A stretch of DNA of 64,000 nt from CAZGAQ01 sp964523405 (GTDB lineage Bacteria; Planctomycetota; Phycisphaerae; UBA1845; Fen-1342): positions 1-64,000 of the forward strand of contig CAZGAQ010000001.1 of NCBI GenBank assembly GCA_964523405.1, given 5' to 3'. Of the stretch, positions 26,331 through 37,000 are shown in pieces. A program made the translations under genes and the position numbers. A model generated the notes under the pieces. That model searched no databases and was not told the DNA's origin. It was given only the letters and a program-made list of their open reading frames with translations. Each line of letters starts with the position of its first letter. Positions within the stretch are counted from its first letter, which is position 1.

Positions 26331-26370
26331 GCCGGCCCGGTCTGCCCCGCAACGGGCTGACCGGGCCGGC
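26331..26370. terminator. Long hairpin between convergent genes
   Basis: GCCGGCCCGGT (26331-26341) pairs perfectly over 11 bp with ACCGGGCCGGC (26360-26370). It lies between the second selenoprotein gene and the minus-strand UroD-like gene and could serve both. No T run is present on either side. Confidence 0.45.
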
Positions 26371-26395
26371 GGTCCGTTGGGCGGCTAGCGCGGTG

Positions 26396-27526
26396 TCAGC
26401 GTGCGTAGCGGCCGAGCTCGTGGGCGGTGCGGAACATCATCCCGGCGTTCTCCAGGCAGCGCGGCGTCAGCGGGGTCATGAACGGGGCGGATGTTGGGAG
26501 CAGTACAAACCCGCCGCCTGGGGCGCCGCTCTGCAGGGCGGCCTGGACTTCCGCGCGCAGCTCCGCGGGCGTGCCGGTTTCCAGAGTGCGGGCCTGGATG
26601 GCGCCCATCAGGCACAGCCGGTCGCCGACCCGCCGCTTGATCTCGGCCAGCGTGACATCGGCGGTCGGCATCGGCAGCGTCTCGAGCGGTTCGAGCGCGT
26701 CCGCGCCCGTCTCGACGATCATGTCCAGCACGCCGCCCAGCATGCCGTGGCAATGGATCACGCTCAGGTTGCCGCTGTCGTGGATGGCCTGGGTGAGCGC
26801 CTTGTCCCGCTCGACGACATAGCGGCGAAAGTAGGTGCGCGGATTCATCAGCGGAGCGCCACAATACTCGGGGCCCCACAGACGGAAGGCGGCATCCTGG
26901 AAGGCCGGACCGATCGCGCGGACCGCGCGCAGGAGTTGCTCCTGAGCTTTGTCGAGGAGCGCGCGAATGGGACCGTCGTCCTTGCGGCAGCGCAGCACGA
27001 AATCCGAGTAGTCGAACAGACCGACCACACGTCCGACCGCATCACCGGGATTCGGGCATAGTACGCCCCCTTCGCCGACGCGCCGGGTCCAGGCACGGAT
27101 GGCGGCCGGATCGAAGTGCAGTGGCGGGTCCGGCAGTGACAGCACGCGGGCGATGTCGGCATCCGACTTGATGAAGTGTTCGACTTGCCAGCTCGTCATC
27201 AAGCCGGGGTCGCGGCGAAAGACGGAGTGGAGGGGGCCGGCGGGCGTGTCGATCGTGACGTCGCGCACGACGCTGCCATCCGCCGCCTGGGTGCGAACGG
27301 TACGTACGCGGGTCTCATCGTCGTCATTCCAGAACACGGGAAATGCCGTGGGCAGGAAGACGAACGAGTCGCCGTATGCGCGTTCCAACTCGAGCAGCGG
27401 GGCGTACGACGGGTCGCGATTCGGCCAGTCGTCGTTGTACGGCGAGTGTTCGTAGATCGTGACGGGCACGCGGTCCGGCATGCCGCGGCGCAGGGCCGTG
27501 AGCAGACGCTGACGCGGTGACATCAT
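26396..27526 (-). CDS. Uroporphyrinogen decarboxylase-like protein (COG0407)
   Basis: A 376-residue TIM-barrel protein of the UroD/methyltransferase superfamily. Landmarks are the start MMSPRQRLLTALRRGMPDRVPV, LWGPEYCGAPLMNP in mid-protein, SGNLSVIHCHGMLGGVLDMI, and the ending AGGGFVLLPT-type strand (GGGFVLLPTSAPF). True HemE active-site residues are not evident. Many such paralogs in planctomycetes and gut or soil bacteria act as corrinoid-dependent methyltransferase partners or are uncharacterised. ATG 27526 (or 27523) is preferred to an upstream start that would add a basic tail. It is divergent from the DUF3788 gene. Confidence 0.78.
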   Translation of the reverse strand: MMSPRQRLLTALRRGMPDRVPVTIYEHSPYNDDWPNRDPSYAPLLELERAYGDSFVFLPTAFPVFWNDDDETRVRTVRTQAADGSVVRDVTIDTPAGPLHSVFRRDPGLMTSWQVEHFIKSDADIARVLSLPDPPLHFDPAAIRAWTRRVGEGGVLCPNPGDAVGRVVGLFDYSDFVLRCRKDDGPIRALLDKAQEQLLRAVRAIGPAFQDAAFRLWGPEYCGAPLMNPRTYFRRYVVERDKALTQAIHDSGNLSVIHCHGMLGGVLDMIVETGADALEPLETLPMPTADVTLAEIKRRVGDRLCLMGAIQARTLETGTPAELRAEVQAALQSGAPGGGFVLLPTSAPFMTPLTPRCLENAGMMFRTAHELGRYAR

Positions 27527-27688
27527 GGGGTCATCCCGTATATCCTGCGCGAGTCCGTATACGCCTGCGGACCGGCGCGGCGGCGGCATTCTATGAGGGG
27601 GGGCCGTCCGGCGTCACGTCGGGAGCGGTATGAAAGTGCCGCGGCCGCGTGGGTCGCCGGCGCGGTGAGGCTAAGGAGGAGCAGCGTC

Positions 27689-28108
27689 ATGGACGAGCCG
27701 ATCTTTTGTGACAAGCAGCATGTGCCCACCGAAGCGGACCTGGCCGACGCGCTGGGGCGTGCGAAGGGCGTCTGGGATCGGGTCGTGGCGGAGGGGCAGG
27801 TGGGGAATGCGGGAGTGACGGCCGAGTGGAAGCACTACGCCGGCAAGAGCGGCTGGACGCTGGTCCTGCGGGCGAAGCAGCGCAACGTGCTGTACCTCAA
27901 ACCCCTGGCGAAGCAATTCCTGGCGTGCTTCGCGCTGGGCGAGAAGGCCATGGCGGCTGCGGAGCAGGCCGATCTGCCGGCGCCGCTCCGGGAGGTGCTG
28001 CGCGCCGCGCCGCTGTATCCGGAGGGGCGTGCGGTGCGGATCTGCGTCAAGTCTGCAGCGGATGCGGCCATGGTGGGCAAGCTGCTGGCGATCAAGATCA
28101 AGTCCTGA
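27689..28108 (+). CDS. DUF3788-family protein
   Basis: A 139-residue small cytosolic protein matching DUF3788 along its length: FCDKQHVPTEADLADALG, AEWKHYAGKSGWTLVLRAK, RNVLYLKPLAKQFLACFALG and a lysine-rich end LLAIKIKS. The family function is unknown, but the fold is thought to resemble small phosphoribosyl or YdhG/YjbR-type proteins (uncertain). A very strong ribosome site (AAGGAGGA) lies 10 nt before ATG 27689, which decides the start against the longer frame from 27593. It sits alone on the plus strand between two UroD-like genes. Confidence 0.82.
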   Translation: MDEPIFCDKQHVPTEADLADALGRAKGVWDRVVAEGQVGNAGVTAEWKHYAGKSGWTLVLRAKQRNVLYLKPLAKQFLACFALGEKAMAAAEQADLPAPLREVLRAAPLYPEGRAVRICVKSAADAAMVGKLLAIKIKS

Positions 28109-28130
28109 AGAGTGCGGGCGGTACGGTGGG

Positions 28131-29543
28131 CTAGAACGATACCAGGCAGTGCCAGATGTACGTGTAGGCCAGACTGTCGATGTCCTCCCACACGCGTTGC
28201 ACCAGGGTCTCATCTCCGGTCAGCGGCGGCAGGAGGGCGCGCTGTTCCGACCAGGGGATGCACACGCCGGGCCGCTGGGGCGACCGCTGTGGAGCGGACG
28301 GCGGCGCGCTGGGTGGTTCCGGTGCTGGCGCCGCGGATCGTGGTGTGGCGTGCCCGCGCGAGTACACGCCGTGTTCCCGCGCGTAGTCGGTCAGGACGCG
28401 CAGATTCTCCGTGCGGGCGTCGTTCTGGATGATCGCGCTGGCGTCCAGGATGTAGCCGCCGTCGCGGGCGACCGTGGCGATGATGTGCCGGCAGGCGGTG
28501 CGAACATCGTCGGGGGTGCCGTAGGACAGCAGCGTGTTCGGCAGTCCGCCGCTGAGGCAGAACTTGCACCCCAGTGTGCGGTGGGTACCGGCGAGATCGC
28601 CGCGGTCCACGTGATAGACGATGCTCTGGTCGGGCAATTCGGCGAAGCGCTCCAAGTGGCGGCTCCAGTCGCCCTCCGCATAGAACAACGTCTGGTGTCC
28701 GCGGCGCCACAGTTCGGTGATGATCGGTGCCAGCGTCGGCCAGTAGTGGGATTCGAACTGCGCGGGCGTGACGAACGGAACGCAGCCGCGGTGCATCCAA
28801 AAGCCGATGGGCACCTGACCGGCGGGGTCCGCGCCGCCGAGCGCGACGTGCAGGAGGTGCGGCTGCAGTGCTTCGCAGGCGCGCCGCACCTTTTCCGGCT
28901 GCGTGCGCATGTCGCGCGTGAGGCCCATGTAACCGCGGAGTTTGTCGCCCAGGATGTCGAAGGGGGCCTTGAGTATGCCGGAGATGGCGGAGACGGTGCC
29001 CGCTTCGCTGCGCAAGCGCGCCGCTTGTGTGCCGAAGGCGCTGAAGTACTGCAGGAGGGCCATGCCGCCCTTGAGGAACGAGAGGTGACTGCGCGCCGTG
29101 GCGGGGGCGCCCGGCGGCACGACGTCGCGTGAGACGCGCGGTAGCCACACATTCAGCAGGAAGCCGGTGGGGTCTGCGATCAGCGCGTCGTATTCATCCG
29201 GACGCATGAAGGCGTCGCGCTCGGCCGGTTCGCGATACTGAAAGCCCACGTTGGGCTCCAGGTGAATGCCGGGTACGCCGTAGTAGCGCAGGCCGATGGC
29301 CTCGGTGAGGCCGGACCAGACGTAGACCATGTTGCCGACCACGGCGTCCCAGTCGAAGTCGGCGGCGCAGCGGCGTACGGCGGCGAAGGCCTGCTCGTAG
29401 TCGTGCGTGACCTGCTGGCACGTGTAGCCGGCATACTTGGCCGCAAATTCGGCGACGAAGGGCCGGATGGGAATGCAGTCCGGCAGGCCGTGCCGCAGGG
29501 CCGTGGTGTAGCGACTCAGGCGTTGGGCGTAGCGGGCTTCGAT
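28131..29543 (-). CDS. Uroporphyrinogen decarboxylase-like protein with probable AUC start
   Basis: A 470-residue UroD-superfamily protein. The first ATG or GTG in frame (GTG at 29342) would remove a clearly conserved N-terminus: YTTALRHGLPDCIPIRPFVA, then EFAAKYAGYTCQQVTHDYEQ and FDWDAVVGNMVY. The frame is open back to a TAA at 29567-29565. Between that stop and the conserved region the only plausible start is ATC at 29543-29541, 6 nt after GGAGG. CTG codons further in would cut conserved sequence. A Pro/Ser-rich insert (about residues 405-430) precedes a VCIPWSEQ tail. Substrate is unknown; corrinoid-linked demethylation is one possibility. A base error ATG to ATC is the alternative for the start. 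Confidence 0.75.
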   Translation of the reverse strand: MEARYAQRLSRYTTALRHGLPDCIPIRPFVAEFAAKYAGYTCQQVTHDYEQAFAAVRRCAADFDWDAVVGNMVYVWSGLTEAIGLRYYGVPGIHLEPNVGFQYREPAERDAFMRPDEYDALIADPTGFLLNVWLPRVSRDVVPPGAPATARSHLSFLKGGMALLQYFSAFGTQAARLRSEAGTVSAISGILKAPFDILGDKLRGYMGLTRDMRTQPEKVRRACEALQPHLLHVALGGADPAGQVPIGFWMHRGCVPFVTPAQFESHYWPTLAPIITELWRRGHQTLFYAEGDWSRHLERFAELPDQSIVYHVDRGDLAGTHRTLGCKFCLSGGLPNTLLSYGTPDDVRTACRHIIATVARDGGYILDASAIIQNDARTENLRVLTDYAREHGVYSRGHATPRSAAPAPEPPSAPPSAPQRSPQRPGVCIPWSEQRALLPPLTGDETLVQRVWEDIDSLAYTYIWHCLVSF

Positions 29544-29600
29544 GGCCGACCTCCGGCTGGATTAGGCGGGCCGCCCCGCGCCGGGCGGCGGAGCCAGGAC

Positions 29601-32600
29601 TCAGGGCACGGGTGGGGCACCATCGAGGAGGCGCTGCAGTTCGGCGCGCTCGTCGGGGGTGAAGACGCTGTGGGTGCGGTCAATGGCCTGGGCCTCGTCG
29701 ACGTACTGGCGGAGGAGTGCCAGATCGTTGAGTCGGCGCGAGACCTGGGCGAGGTGGAAGAGGGCGTAGGCGCGCACGTCTGAGCCCGGCGGAGCCAACT
29801 CGACGCCCTGCCGTAGCTCGGCGCGGGCCTCCGCGAGCTGATCCGGCAAACCGCTTAGCACTTGCCCCAGCGTGTCACGGTAGTTGGCCTCGCGGGGGCG
29901 CAGGTTGACGGCTTGCCGCGCAAAGGGCAGGGCCTCGGTCGGGGTGCCGCGTTTGGTAAGCAGGCACGCGAGGTTGTTGAGCGCGTCCGCCTCCAACGGG
30001 TTGTGCTGCAGGGCGGCGCGGTAGGCGGCCTCCGCAGCGGTGGCGTCGCCCTGTTTGTACTTCAGATCGCCGCGGGCCATGTGCGCGGCGGGATTGTTGG
30101 GCTCGAGCGCGAGCGCACGTTCACAGCAGCGCAGCGCAGCGTCGACGTGGGAGGGTGATGCACCGAGGACCGTGGCGGCCGTGATCAGCACGTCGACCGG
30201 TGCGTCGGGCCGGCCGACCACACCGTCGACGACCTTCAGGACCTCGTCGTACTGCTGCTGGGCGCCGGCCAGCACCACCTGGGCGCGCAGCAGTTCCGGA
30301 TGATTCGGGTCTGCCGCCAATTGCTCCGCGCGTTGCAGGTTTGCCCGGGCGGCCGCGAAATCCGGCTGCAGGGTGCGCAAGCTTACGAGGGTGAGCTGCG
30401 TGCGCAAGCTCTGACCGCCGTCCGGTGTGGCGCCGTAGGCGCTCAAGCCGGCGATGGCCGCGTCGAGCTGGCCCAGGGCCGCGGCGACGCGTGCCCGTAA
30501 CAGCTGGGCCTCCTCGCTCGTCGGGAGCTCTTGCAGGAAGGCCTCGGTGTGGGTCAGCACGCTGCGCAGCGTGGCGGTGTCCTGGCGCAGGGCGCACAGG
30601 CTTTCGAGGGTCAGCAGGGTGCGCAGACTTCGCGCGCCGTCGGCGGTGGCACAATAGTCCCGCAGTCCGGCGATCGCTGCCTCCACGTTGCCGAGGGTCG
30701 CTCGGAGCCGGGCTTGCAGCAGTTGGGCATCCTCGCTGGCGGGCACCTCGCGGACGAGCGCTTCGGCGCTACTCAGCAGCCCGGGCAGCAGGCTCAGGTC
30801 TTGCTGGGCGGCGCACAGGCTCTCCAGGGTCAACAGCGCGCGGAGACTCTTGCTGCCGCCGGCCGTGGCGCAGTACTTCTGCAGGTCGGCGATGGCGCTG
30901 TCCGCCTGACCGAGGGCTGCCCGGAGCCGGGCGCGCAGGAGGTGCGCCCCTTCGCTGGTCGGTGCGTCCTGGAGCAGCGCTTCGGTATCGCGCAGCAGAC
31001 CGCGCAACGTCGCCGCGTCCTCCTGGAGATAGGCCACTTTGGATGCGAGGAAGAGGGCCTCGATGTTGCGACGGTTGGCGCCAAGCGCCTGACCCGCCAG
31101 GTCGCGGGCCCGGTCGAACTGGCCCAGTCCCAGTTCGGCCTTGCCCTGGAGGATCAGGAGCGTCTCGTCGCGCGGATTGAGCTGCAGCCCGCGGGCTGCC
31201 AAGTCGCGGGCCAGCTTGACATCGCCGAGTTCCAGCACCGTGCGCCCCAGGCCGGCATACACCGAGGGCGGGGTCGCGGCGGGCAGGGCGCGCTGCACGA
31301 TGTCCGCGACGGTGGCGCTGGTGCGCACTTCCTGATACAGCTGGGTGAGGAGCAGATCCGTCGTCGCCTGCGAAGGGTCATTTTCGATGCAGTACCGCAG
31401 AATCTCGGCGATCTGCTCAGGGCGCTGGGCACCATCACCCTGCGTCAGCCATAGCCGGACCTGCTGGGCGCGCCACACGAGCCCCGTGGGGCCCTCCGTC
31501 TGTTTGATTTCGTCGACCAGCCGCGCGGCTTGGGTGGGTTCAGCGCGGACTTCTGGCAGATCCAGTAACAGCACGCGGCCTTCCACATCCTGGGGATCGG
31601 CCTCCACCATCGCCCGCAGGGCCTGGATGCCCGCGGCCCGGTCACCGCCCCGGATGTCGAGCAGGGCCCGCTGCCGGCGCAGGGCATTCTTGGCCGCGTC
31701 GCTGGTCACGACCGTGGCGGCCTCGTCCAGCACGGCCCGGGCTGCGCTGATCTGGGTGCGCTCGGCCAGAAACTGGCTGCGCAGAATCCACACGCTCGGA
31801 CTGGTGCCGAAGCGCTGGCAGCCGGTCGCCAAGAGCTCCGCGGCCTGGTCGGCGCGGTTGGTGTGCCAGTACAGTTGGACGAGCGCCTCCAAAGCCGGCA
31901 GAGGCCGCGTACACTCCGCGATGGCCGCTTGCAGTACCCGTTCGGCGGCTTCGGGCGATTCGCGCACCGCGGCGAGGTCGGCTGCCAGCAAGCGCAGATC
32001 GACATTGTCGGGTGCCCGGGCGCGCAGCTCGTCCAGTTCGGCGCCGATGCGGTCGAGGGTTGTTTCCGCCGAGGCGCCGCCGCTGCGGGCCTGGGAGAAC
32101 TGCGCGATCAGGCGCAGGGCCTTGAAATTGAGGTCGTCCGGCGCGAGACGTTCGCGCGCCGCCAGCATTTCGCTGGCCTCGCGCCAGTTGCCGCGGCTCA
32201 TCTGCACCCGCGCGAGCAGCAGCGCCGTGCTCGGATCGGCGGCGGCCCCCGCCGCACCGCTGCCCAGCAGCTTGGCGAAGCGGGCTGCCTGGCCGGTGGC
32301 GTCGTAGGCTTCGGCCAGCAGGGTGCGCGCCAACCCCGGCTTCTCGGCAAACGGCGCCAGGAGCGTAATGACTTCGTAGGGTCGGTTCTCGGCCCGGGCG
32401 ATCAACGCGCGCAGGGACGCGATCTGCTCGTCACCGGCCGAGACATTGCGGACCAGCTTCAGCTTCTCGACGTACTCGTCGAGGTGGGCCTTGGCGCCCG
32501 CGGGGCCGCCGGCCGCGGTTTCCAGTTGCCCGCCGGCGATCTGTAGCTGGATGACCAGCGGCAGGACCTGCAGCCGCTGGCGGGAATCGCCGAGTTGCGC

Positions 32601-33635
32601 GAGTACCTGCTGCGCCAGCGCCGCGCACGTGTCGCAGGGATGCGTCGCCAGCGCCAGACGGGCCGCCTGTACGAAGCGCGCCGCGACCCAGTCGGCCGGA
32701 TCGACGATGAGGTCGCGGAGCGATTCCGCATCGACGGATTCGGTCAGCTGCAGTTGCGTCCGTGCCCGTGGGAGCTCCTCAAGTGCCAGCCATTCGTCAC
32801 TGAGCAGCAGGCGCAGCCGGGGATCCGCGATCTCCAGCTGCTCGGCGCGCTCCAGGTCTGCCCGTGCGGCCAGCAGGTCGGGGTCGGTACTCTCCTGGCC
32901 GGGCGCGGGATGGGCCAGTTCGCGCCGCAAGCCGGCGCGCTTCACCAGGGCCGCCGCCGAATTGGGACATTGCGCCACGGCATCGTTCAGCCAGTTCAAC
33001 GCGCGCTCCGCGCTGTCCGGCTGACTGCTCTCCCGCGCCAGGTTGCTCAACAGCACCAGGGCTTCCACGGCCAGGCCGCACTGGTCCGGCTGGCTCTTCA
33101 GCCGCGTCACGAGCGATTCCAGTTCGGTGCGCGCTGGATCCCGTTTCTCCTTCTGGATGAGTCCCTTTGCCCGGGCGAGTGCGGCGCGGGCGTCGGCCGC
33201 ATCGACCTTCAGCCGTTGGTCGGCCAGATATTCGAGCTCACCGAAATTGCCGGTCGACTCGTAGAGCAGGACCAGGCGCTGGAAGGCCAACTCGTGGTCG
33301 GGGCGCACGATCAGAATCTGGCGATAGGCGTGGATGGCCTGCCGCACGCAGTCCGGGGTCAGGGGCCGGATCCGCAGTAGCGCTGTGGCGTACTTCTCGT
33401 TGATGCTCAGATCGCCAGGATGCGTTGTCAGATAGCGCTTGAGCAGGCGCGCGGCGGTCGCCCAATCGCCACGGTCATACGCGGCGGCCCCCTCCGTGTA
33501 GGCAGCGTGAACCATGTATTGTTTGCGGACCTTCCAGGCCGCATACATACCACCCGGCAGGACTACCACCAGGACGACGAGCAGACCGAGCAACTTCAGC
33601 CGACGGCGTCCGGTGCGACGTCCTTGTGCCACCAT
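29601..33635 (-). CDS. Large membrane-anchored TPR protein
   Basis: A 1344-residue protein with one N-terminal membrane helix (LLGLLVVLVVVLPGGMYAAW) and more than twenty tetratricopeptide-like helical pairs after it. Typical units are EGAAAYDRGDWATAARLLKR near the start and AHMARGDLKYKQGDATAAEA and NNLACLLTKRGTPTEALPFA near the end. Residues about 880-1100 hold three near-identical 73-residue units. ATG 33635 is chosen over ATG 33641 because AGAGG is 8 nt upstream of it. It probably scaffolds a protein complex outside the inner membrane; similar TPR giants accompany PEP-CTERM/exosortase systems (PrsT type), which would suit this genome, but the locus is 25 kb away. Confidence 0.78.
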   Translation of the reverse strand: MVAQGRRTGRRRLKLLGLLVVLVVVLPGGMYAAWKVRKQYMVHAAYTEGAAAYDRGDWATAARLLKRYLTTHPGDLSINEKYATALLRIRPLTPDCVRQAIHAYRQILIVRPDHELAFQRLVLLYESTGNFGELEYLADQRLKVDAADARAALARAKGLIQKEKRDPARTELESLVTRLKSQPDQCGLAVEALVLLSNLARESSQPDSAERALNWLNDAVAQCPNSAAALVKRAGLRRELAHPAPGQESTDPDLLAARADLERAEQLEIADPRLRLLLSDEWLALEELPRARTQLQLTESVDAESLRDLIVDPADWVAARFVQAARLALATHPCDTCAALAQQVLAQLGDSRQRLQVLPLVIQLQIAGGQLETAAGGPAGAKAHLDEYVEKLKLVRNVSAGDEQIASLRALIARAENRPYEVITLLAPFAEKPGLARTLLAEAYDATGQAARFAKLLGSGAAGAAADPSTALLLARVQMSRGNWREASEMLAARERLAPDDLNFKALRLIAQFSQARSGGASAETTLDRIGAELDELRARAPDNVDLRLLAADLAAVRESPEAAERVLQAAIAECTRPLPALEALVQLYWHTNRADQAAELLATGCQRFGTSPSVWILRSQFLAERTQISAARAVLDEAATVVTSDAAKNALRRQRALLDIRGGDRAAGIQALRAMVEADPQDVEGRVLLLDLPEVRAEPTQAARLVDEIKQTEGPTGLVWRAQQVRLWLTQGDGAQRPEQIAEILRYCIENDPSQATTDLLLTQLYQEVRTSATVADIVQRALPAATPPSVYAGLGRTVLELGDVKLARDLAARGLQLNPRDETLLILQGKAELGLGQFDRARDLAGQALGANRRNIEALFLASKVAYLQEDAATLRGLLRDTEALLQDAPTSEGAHLLRARLRAALGQADSAIADLQKYCATAGGSKSLRALLTLESLCAAQQDLSLLPGLLSSAEALVREVPASEDAQLLQARLRATLGNVEAAIAGLRDYCATADGARSLRTLLTLESLCALRQDTATLRSVLTHTEAFLQELPTSEEAQLLRARVAAALGQLDAAIAGLSAYGATPDGGQSLRTQLTLVSLRTLQPDFAAARANLQRAEQLAADPNHPELLRAQVVLAGAQQQYDEVLKVVDGVVGRPDAPVDVLITAATVLGASPSHVDAALRCCERALALEPNNPAAHMARGDLKYKQGDATAAEAAYRAALQHNPLEADALNNLACLLTKRGTPTEALPFARQAVNLRPREANYRDTLGQVLSGLPDQLAEARAELRQGVELAPPGSDVRAYALFHLAQVSRRLNDLALLRQYVDEAQAIDRTHSVFTPDERAELQRLLDGAPPVP
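30340..31000 (-). repeat. Three tandem 219-nt repeats inside the TPR gene
   Basis: Copies are spaced exactly 219 nt apart, judged by the aligned marks at 30811, 30591 and 30372. They encode 73-residue units with the shared core SLRALLTLESLCA / SLRTLLTLESLCA / SLRTQLTLVSLRT and AxLGxxxAAIAxLxxYxAT. The third copy (lowest coordinates) is most diverged. This is recent intragenic duplication. Confidence 0.75.
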
Positions 33636-34038
33636 GTGCATCACCTCTTGCCGCGCCTGCAGGGATTTGCGTCCGGCCGAGTGTCCCCCGTCGCGGTCGC
33701 GACCCCGGTCTCGTGTTCCGGTAACGCCGCATTGGCGAGGCATTCTACAGGACGGGCTGCGCGAGGAAAACCAAGGCCCGGCTACCCGTCCATCTACATC
33801 GACTGACTACCAGCTAGACTCCACCTGAGCGCATCGGTCCTATATTGGTCCCGGTCGCGCTCACAGGAAGCATAGGCCGATAGCGGGATTTTTCGACATT
33901 CATCCCACGGTATTTGTTGCGTGGCGCCAGCGCGCCCGATACGGAATTAACGTAAACCGTACGAAATGAATAAGTTGCAATGACTCCTGGTGGTTTGAAC
34001 ACTTTGTGTGGTGAATTTAGATAAGGTCAGGGGACAGA
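33636..34038. other. Divergent intergenic region, 403 bp, AT-richer
   Basis: It lies between the minus-strand TPR gene and the plus-strand mosaic lipoprotein gene. From about 33830 base composition is noticeably less GC-rich than elsewhere in the window. TTGAAC (33995-34000) and TAGATA (34018-34023) are 17 nt apart but so close to ATG 34039 that the leader would be only about 10 nt. I therefore treat this pair as weak. No gene is supported. Confidence 0.4.
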
Positions 34039-37000
34039 ATGAAACTTACCCAGATTACGTGCCGTGGCCTCTCACTCTGTCTCGCGGTTACGCTGAGCTT
34101 CGGGCTCTCGCTTGGTGGGTGTCCGAGTTCGGTGGACGGGACTAACCCGTCCAAAACGCCAGATGACGTGCTGCGCGCCATTGGGGCCTCGGAGCCGTCC
34201 GATTCGGACGCGGTCCCGACGACGTCGAGCGACACCGATGGCGGGATTGTGGTTCCCGTGGGCAGCTACGGCGGCGATTCCACGACTCCGGTTCCCGTGA
34301 ACACGCCGCCGACGGTGCCAGACGTCACCGCACTGGTCGAGCCCGGCACGGCGGTCACCATCGCCCTGCAAGGGCAGAGCCCGGCGCAGTTGGCGCTGAC
34401 CTATGAGATCGTGGCTGCTCCGGCTGTGGGCACGCTCTACGCGATCGAATACGCGGACGATGGCTCCGCCAGCGTTCTCTTCGTGGCGCCGGCGAACTTC
34501 GCGGGCCAAGCCCAGTTCTCGTACCGCGCGACGGATGGCGTACGCTACTCGAATGTCGGTACCGTCCTGATCCTCGCATACTCCCCGGTTGTGTTCGACC
34601 TCAGCGTCTGCCGCGGCAGCGCGCCGTTGACCGTTACGGCGCGGGCTTTTACGATGAGCGGCGTGCCGCTTCCCGATGGGGAGTACCATTGGGATTGGGG
34701 TGACGGGCAAGAGGGCGGGCCGATGGCTACGTTCGCACGACGGACGCACTCGTATGTGCGCCCCGGAGTCTATTCCGTTACGCTCACGCTCGTGTTCGCC
34801 GGAATCTCCGGCCCGCTCGGCTGCAGCTATGCGCCGGCAGGCGGGGAAGTCGCTGCGCGCGGGACGGTGACCGTGGAGCCGGTGATCTCCGGGCAGGTTC
34901 GCGATGCGGCCGGGGCACCCCTGGTTGGCGTAAGCGTTTCCAGCTCGGACGGTCGGGTGACGACGAGCGGCCAGGATGGACGCTACAGCCTGCAGGTGGC
35001 GGTGAATTGGTCCGGGACGATCGCGCCGGTGGGCGGGTCGCGCTTCTTTGGCCCGGGCTCGCGGACGTACGTCGAGCTGCATGACAACCTGGCAAACCAG
35101 GATTTCCAGGAGCAACCTCCGAACACGGTTTCCGTGTCGGGATTTGTGCGCGACGCCAGCAGTGTCGGCGTACCGAACGTCAGCTTGGCCGTCACGGGTT
35201 TGGCGAGTCCGGCTGTATCCGACGCGTCCGGCTTCTACCTGTTCTCGGTTCCGATGGGATGGTCAGGAACGGTTATGCCTACGTTGTCCGGATACACGCT
35301 GAACCCGCCGAATCGGGCATACGCGAGCCTGACCGCCAACCGTGATAATGAAGGGTACACGGCCACGGTGGTCAGCACGGCAGCCCCGGGTACGTTGTCG
35401 GTGTCGCCGGTGTCCGGGCTGGCGAGTTCCGGCCCGGTGGGGGGGCCGTTCACCCCGGTGAGCCAGGCCTACACGCTGACGAATGTGGGTGGGCAGTCAC
35501 TGAGCTGGACGCTGGCCAAATCCCAGGCGTGGGTGACGCTCTCCAAGTCGAGCGGAACGCTGGCGGGCGGGGCCTCCGACACCGTGACGGTATCCATCGG
35601 TGCCAGCGCGGCCAGCCTGGCGGCCGACGCATACGCTGACACACTCGTCTTCACGAATGCGACGAACCACCTGGGCGATGCCGCGCGCGTCGTCAGCCTG
35701 GTTGTGGTGCCGGCCGGCACCTTCGCGGTTGTGCCGGGGAGCGATTTCACGAGTACCGGCAATCAGGGCGGGCCGTTTGACGTCGAGAGTGTCGTGTACA
35801 CGCTCACGAATACGACGACGCAGCCGGTGAACTGGAGTGCGGCGAATACGCAGGGCTGGCTCACGCTGTCGAAGACGGGCGGGACCGTGGCAGCTGGTGC
35901 GTCCGATACGGTGACGGCCCGGCTCACGGGTAGCGCCAGCGGACTGGCCGTTGGCAATTACAGCGATGTCATCACGTTCACCAACCTCAGCACGGGGCAG
36001 GGCGACACGACGCGCGGCGTGCATCTGACCGTCACGGCGCCGGCGCTGCGGGCCGTGCTCTATACGCCGCCCGAGACGATGCGTATCGCTCCGTATACGG
36101 CGCTGTTCAGCGGTCTCGACTCAACCGCGGCGGGCGGCGACCGCATCGTGCGCTGGGATTGGGACTTCGGCGACGCGCTGTCAGCCGATCCGGAGACGGA
36201 CGAAGGCCTTGTCGTGGCCCACTGCTTTGACAACGCGGGCACTTACACGGTGCGCCTGACGATCACGACGGCGGCCGGGCAGTCGACGACGACGACGATC
36301 AACCTCAGCGTGGCGGTGTTCAGCGGCTACACGTACTACGTAGACGCGACGCTGGGGAGCGACTCCTGGACGGAGACGGAGGCGCGCAACAACATCAACC
36401 GGCCGTGGAAGACGCTGGCCAAGGCGTTCACGGCAGCGGTAAAGAGCCAGAACAACCCGTGCAAGGTGCTGCTGAAGCGCGGCGAGACCTGGACGCTGAG
36501 CGACCGCGTCTATCCGCCGAATCCGTCCATTGTGGGTGCGTACGGGAGCGCGGCAGAGCCGCCGACGGTCATCTGTGCGGAAACGAACGGGCTCTTCTAC
36601 TGGGGTGGCAGCTCGAACACGCAGTTCGGCTATGGCGTGACTTTGGAGGATCTGAAGATCACGGCACCGACGAACGAGCGCGGTGGCCTGGTTGGGGCGC
36701 ACCGGCGCGGCACGGTGATCCGCCGCTGCATTCTGGAGAACGGGGGCATCTCGGCCACGATGTATGGGCGTGGATTCGTGCTCGAGGACACGACGATCCA
36801 TCACGCCGCGGCGTGCGGTCTGTTTGCCGGCACCGAAGACGCCGACACGCAGGGCGACATGGTGTTGCGGCGGAACACGATTCACCACTGCGGTAAGAAC
36901 TCGCTGCTCGATCACGGCATTTACCTGAGCGGCTCGTACCACTACAACACGGCGTTCGGGCGGCCGACGGCGCGTAACCTGCTGATCGAGAACAACACGC

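Noticed and set aside
29342..29342. GTG at 29342 as start of the second UroD-like gene
   Set aside because: It would discard 67 codons of clearly conserved sequence and has no ribosome site.
34018..34045. GGTCAGGGGACAGAATGAAAC as the edge of a REP/IS200-type element
   Set aside because: The bases simply combine a GGGGACAG ribosome site with ATG and first codons; no second copy or transposase is in the window.
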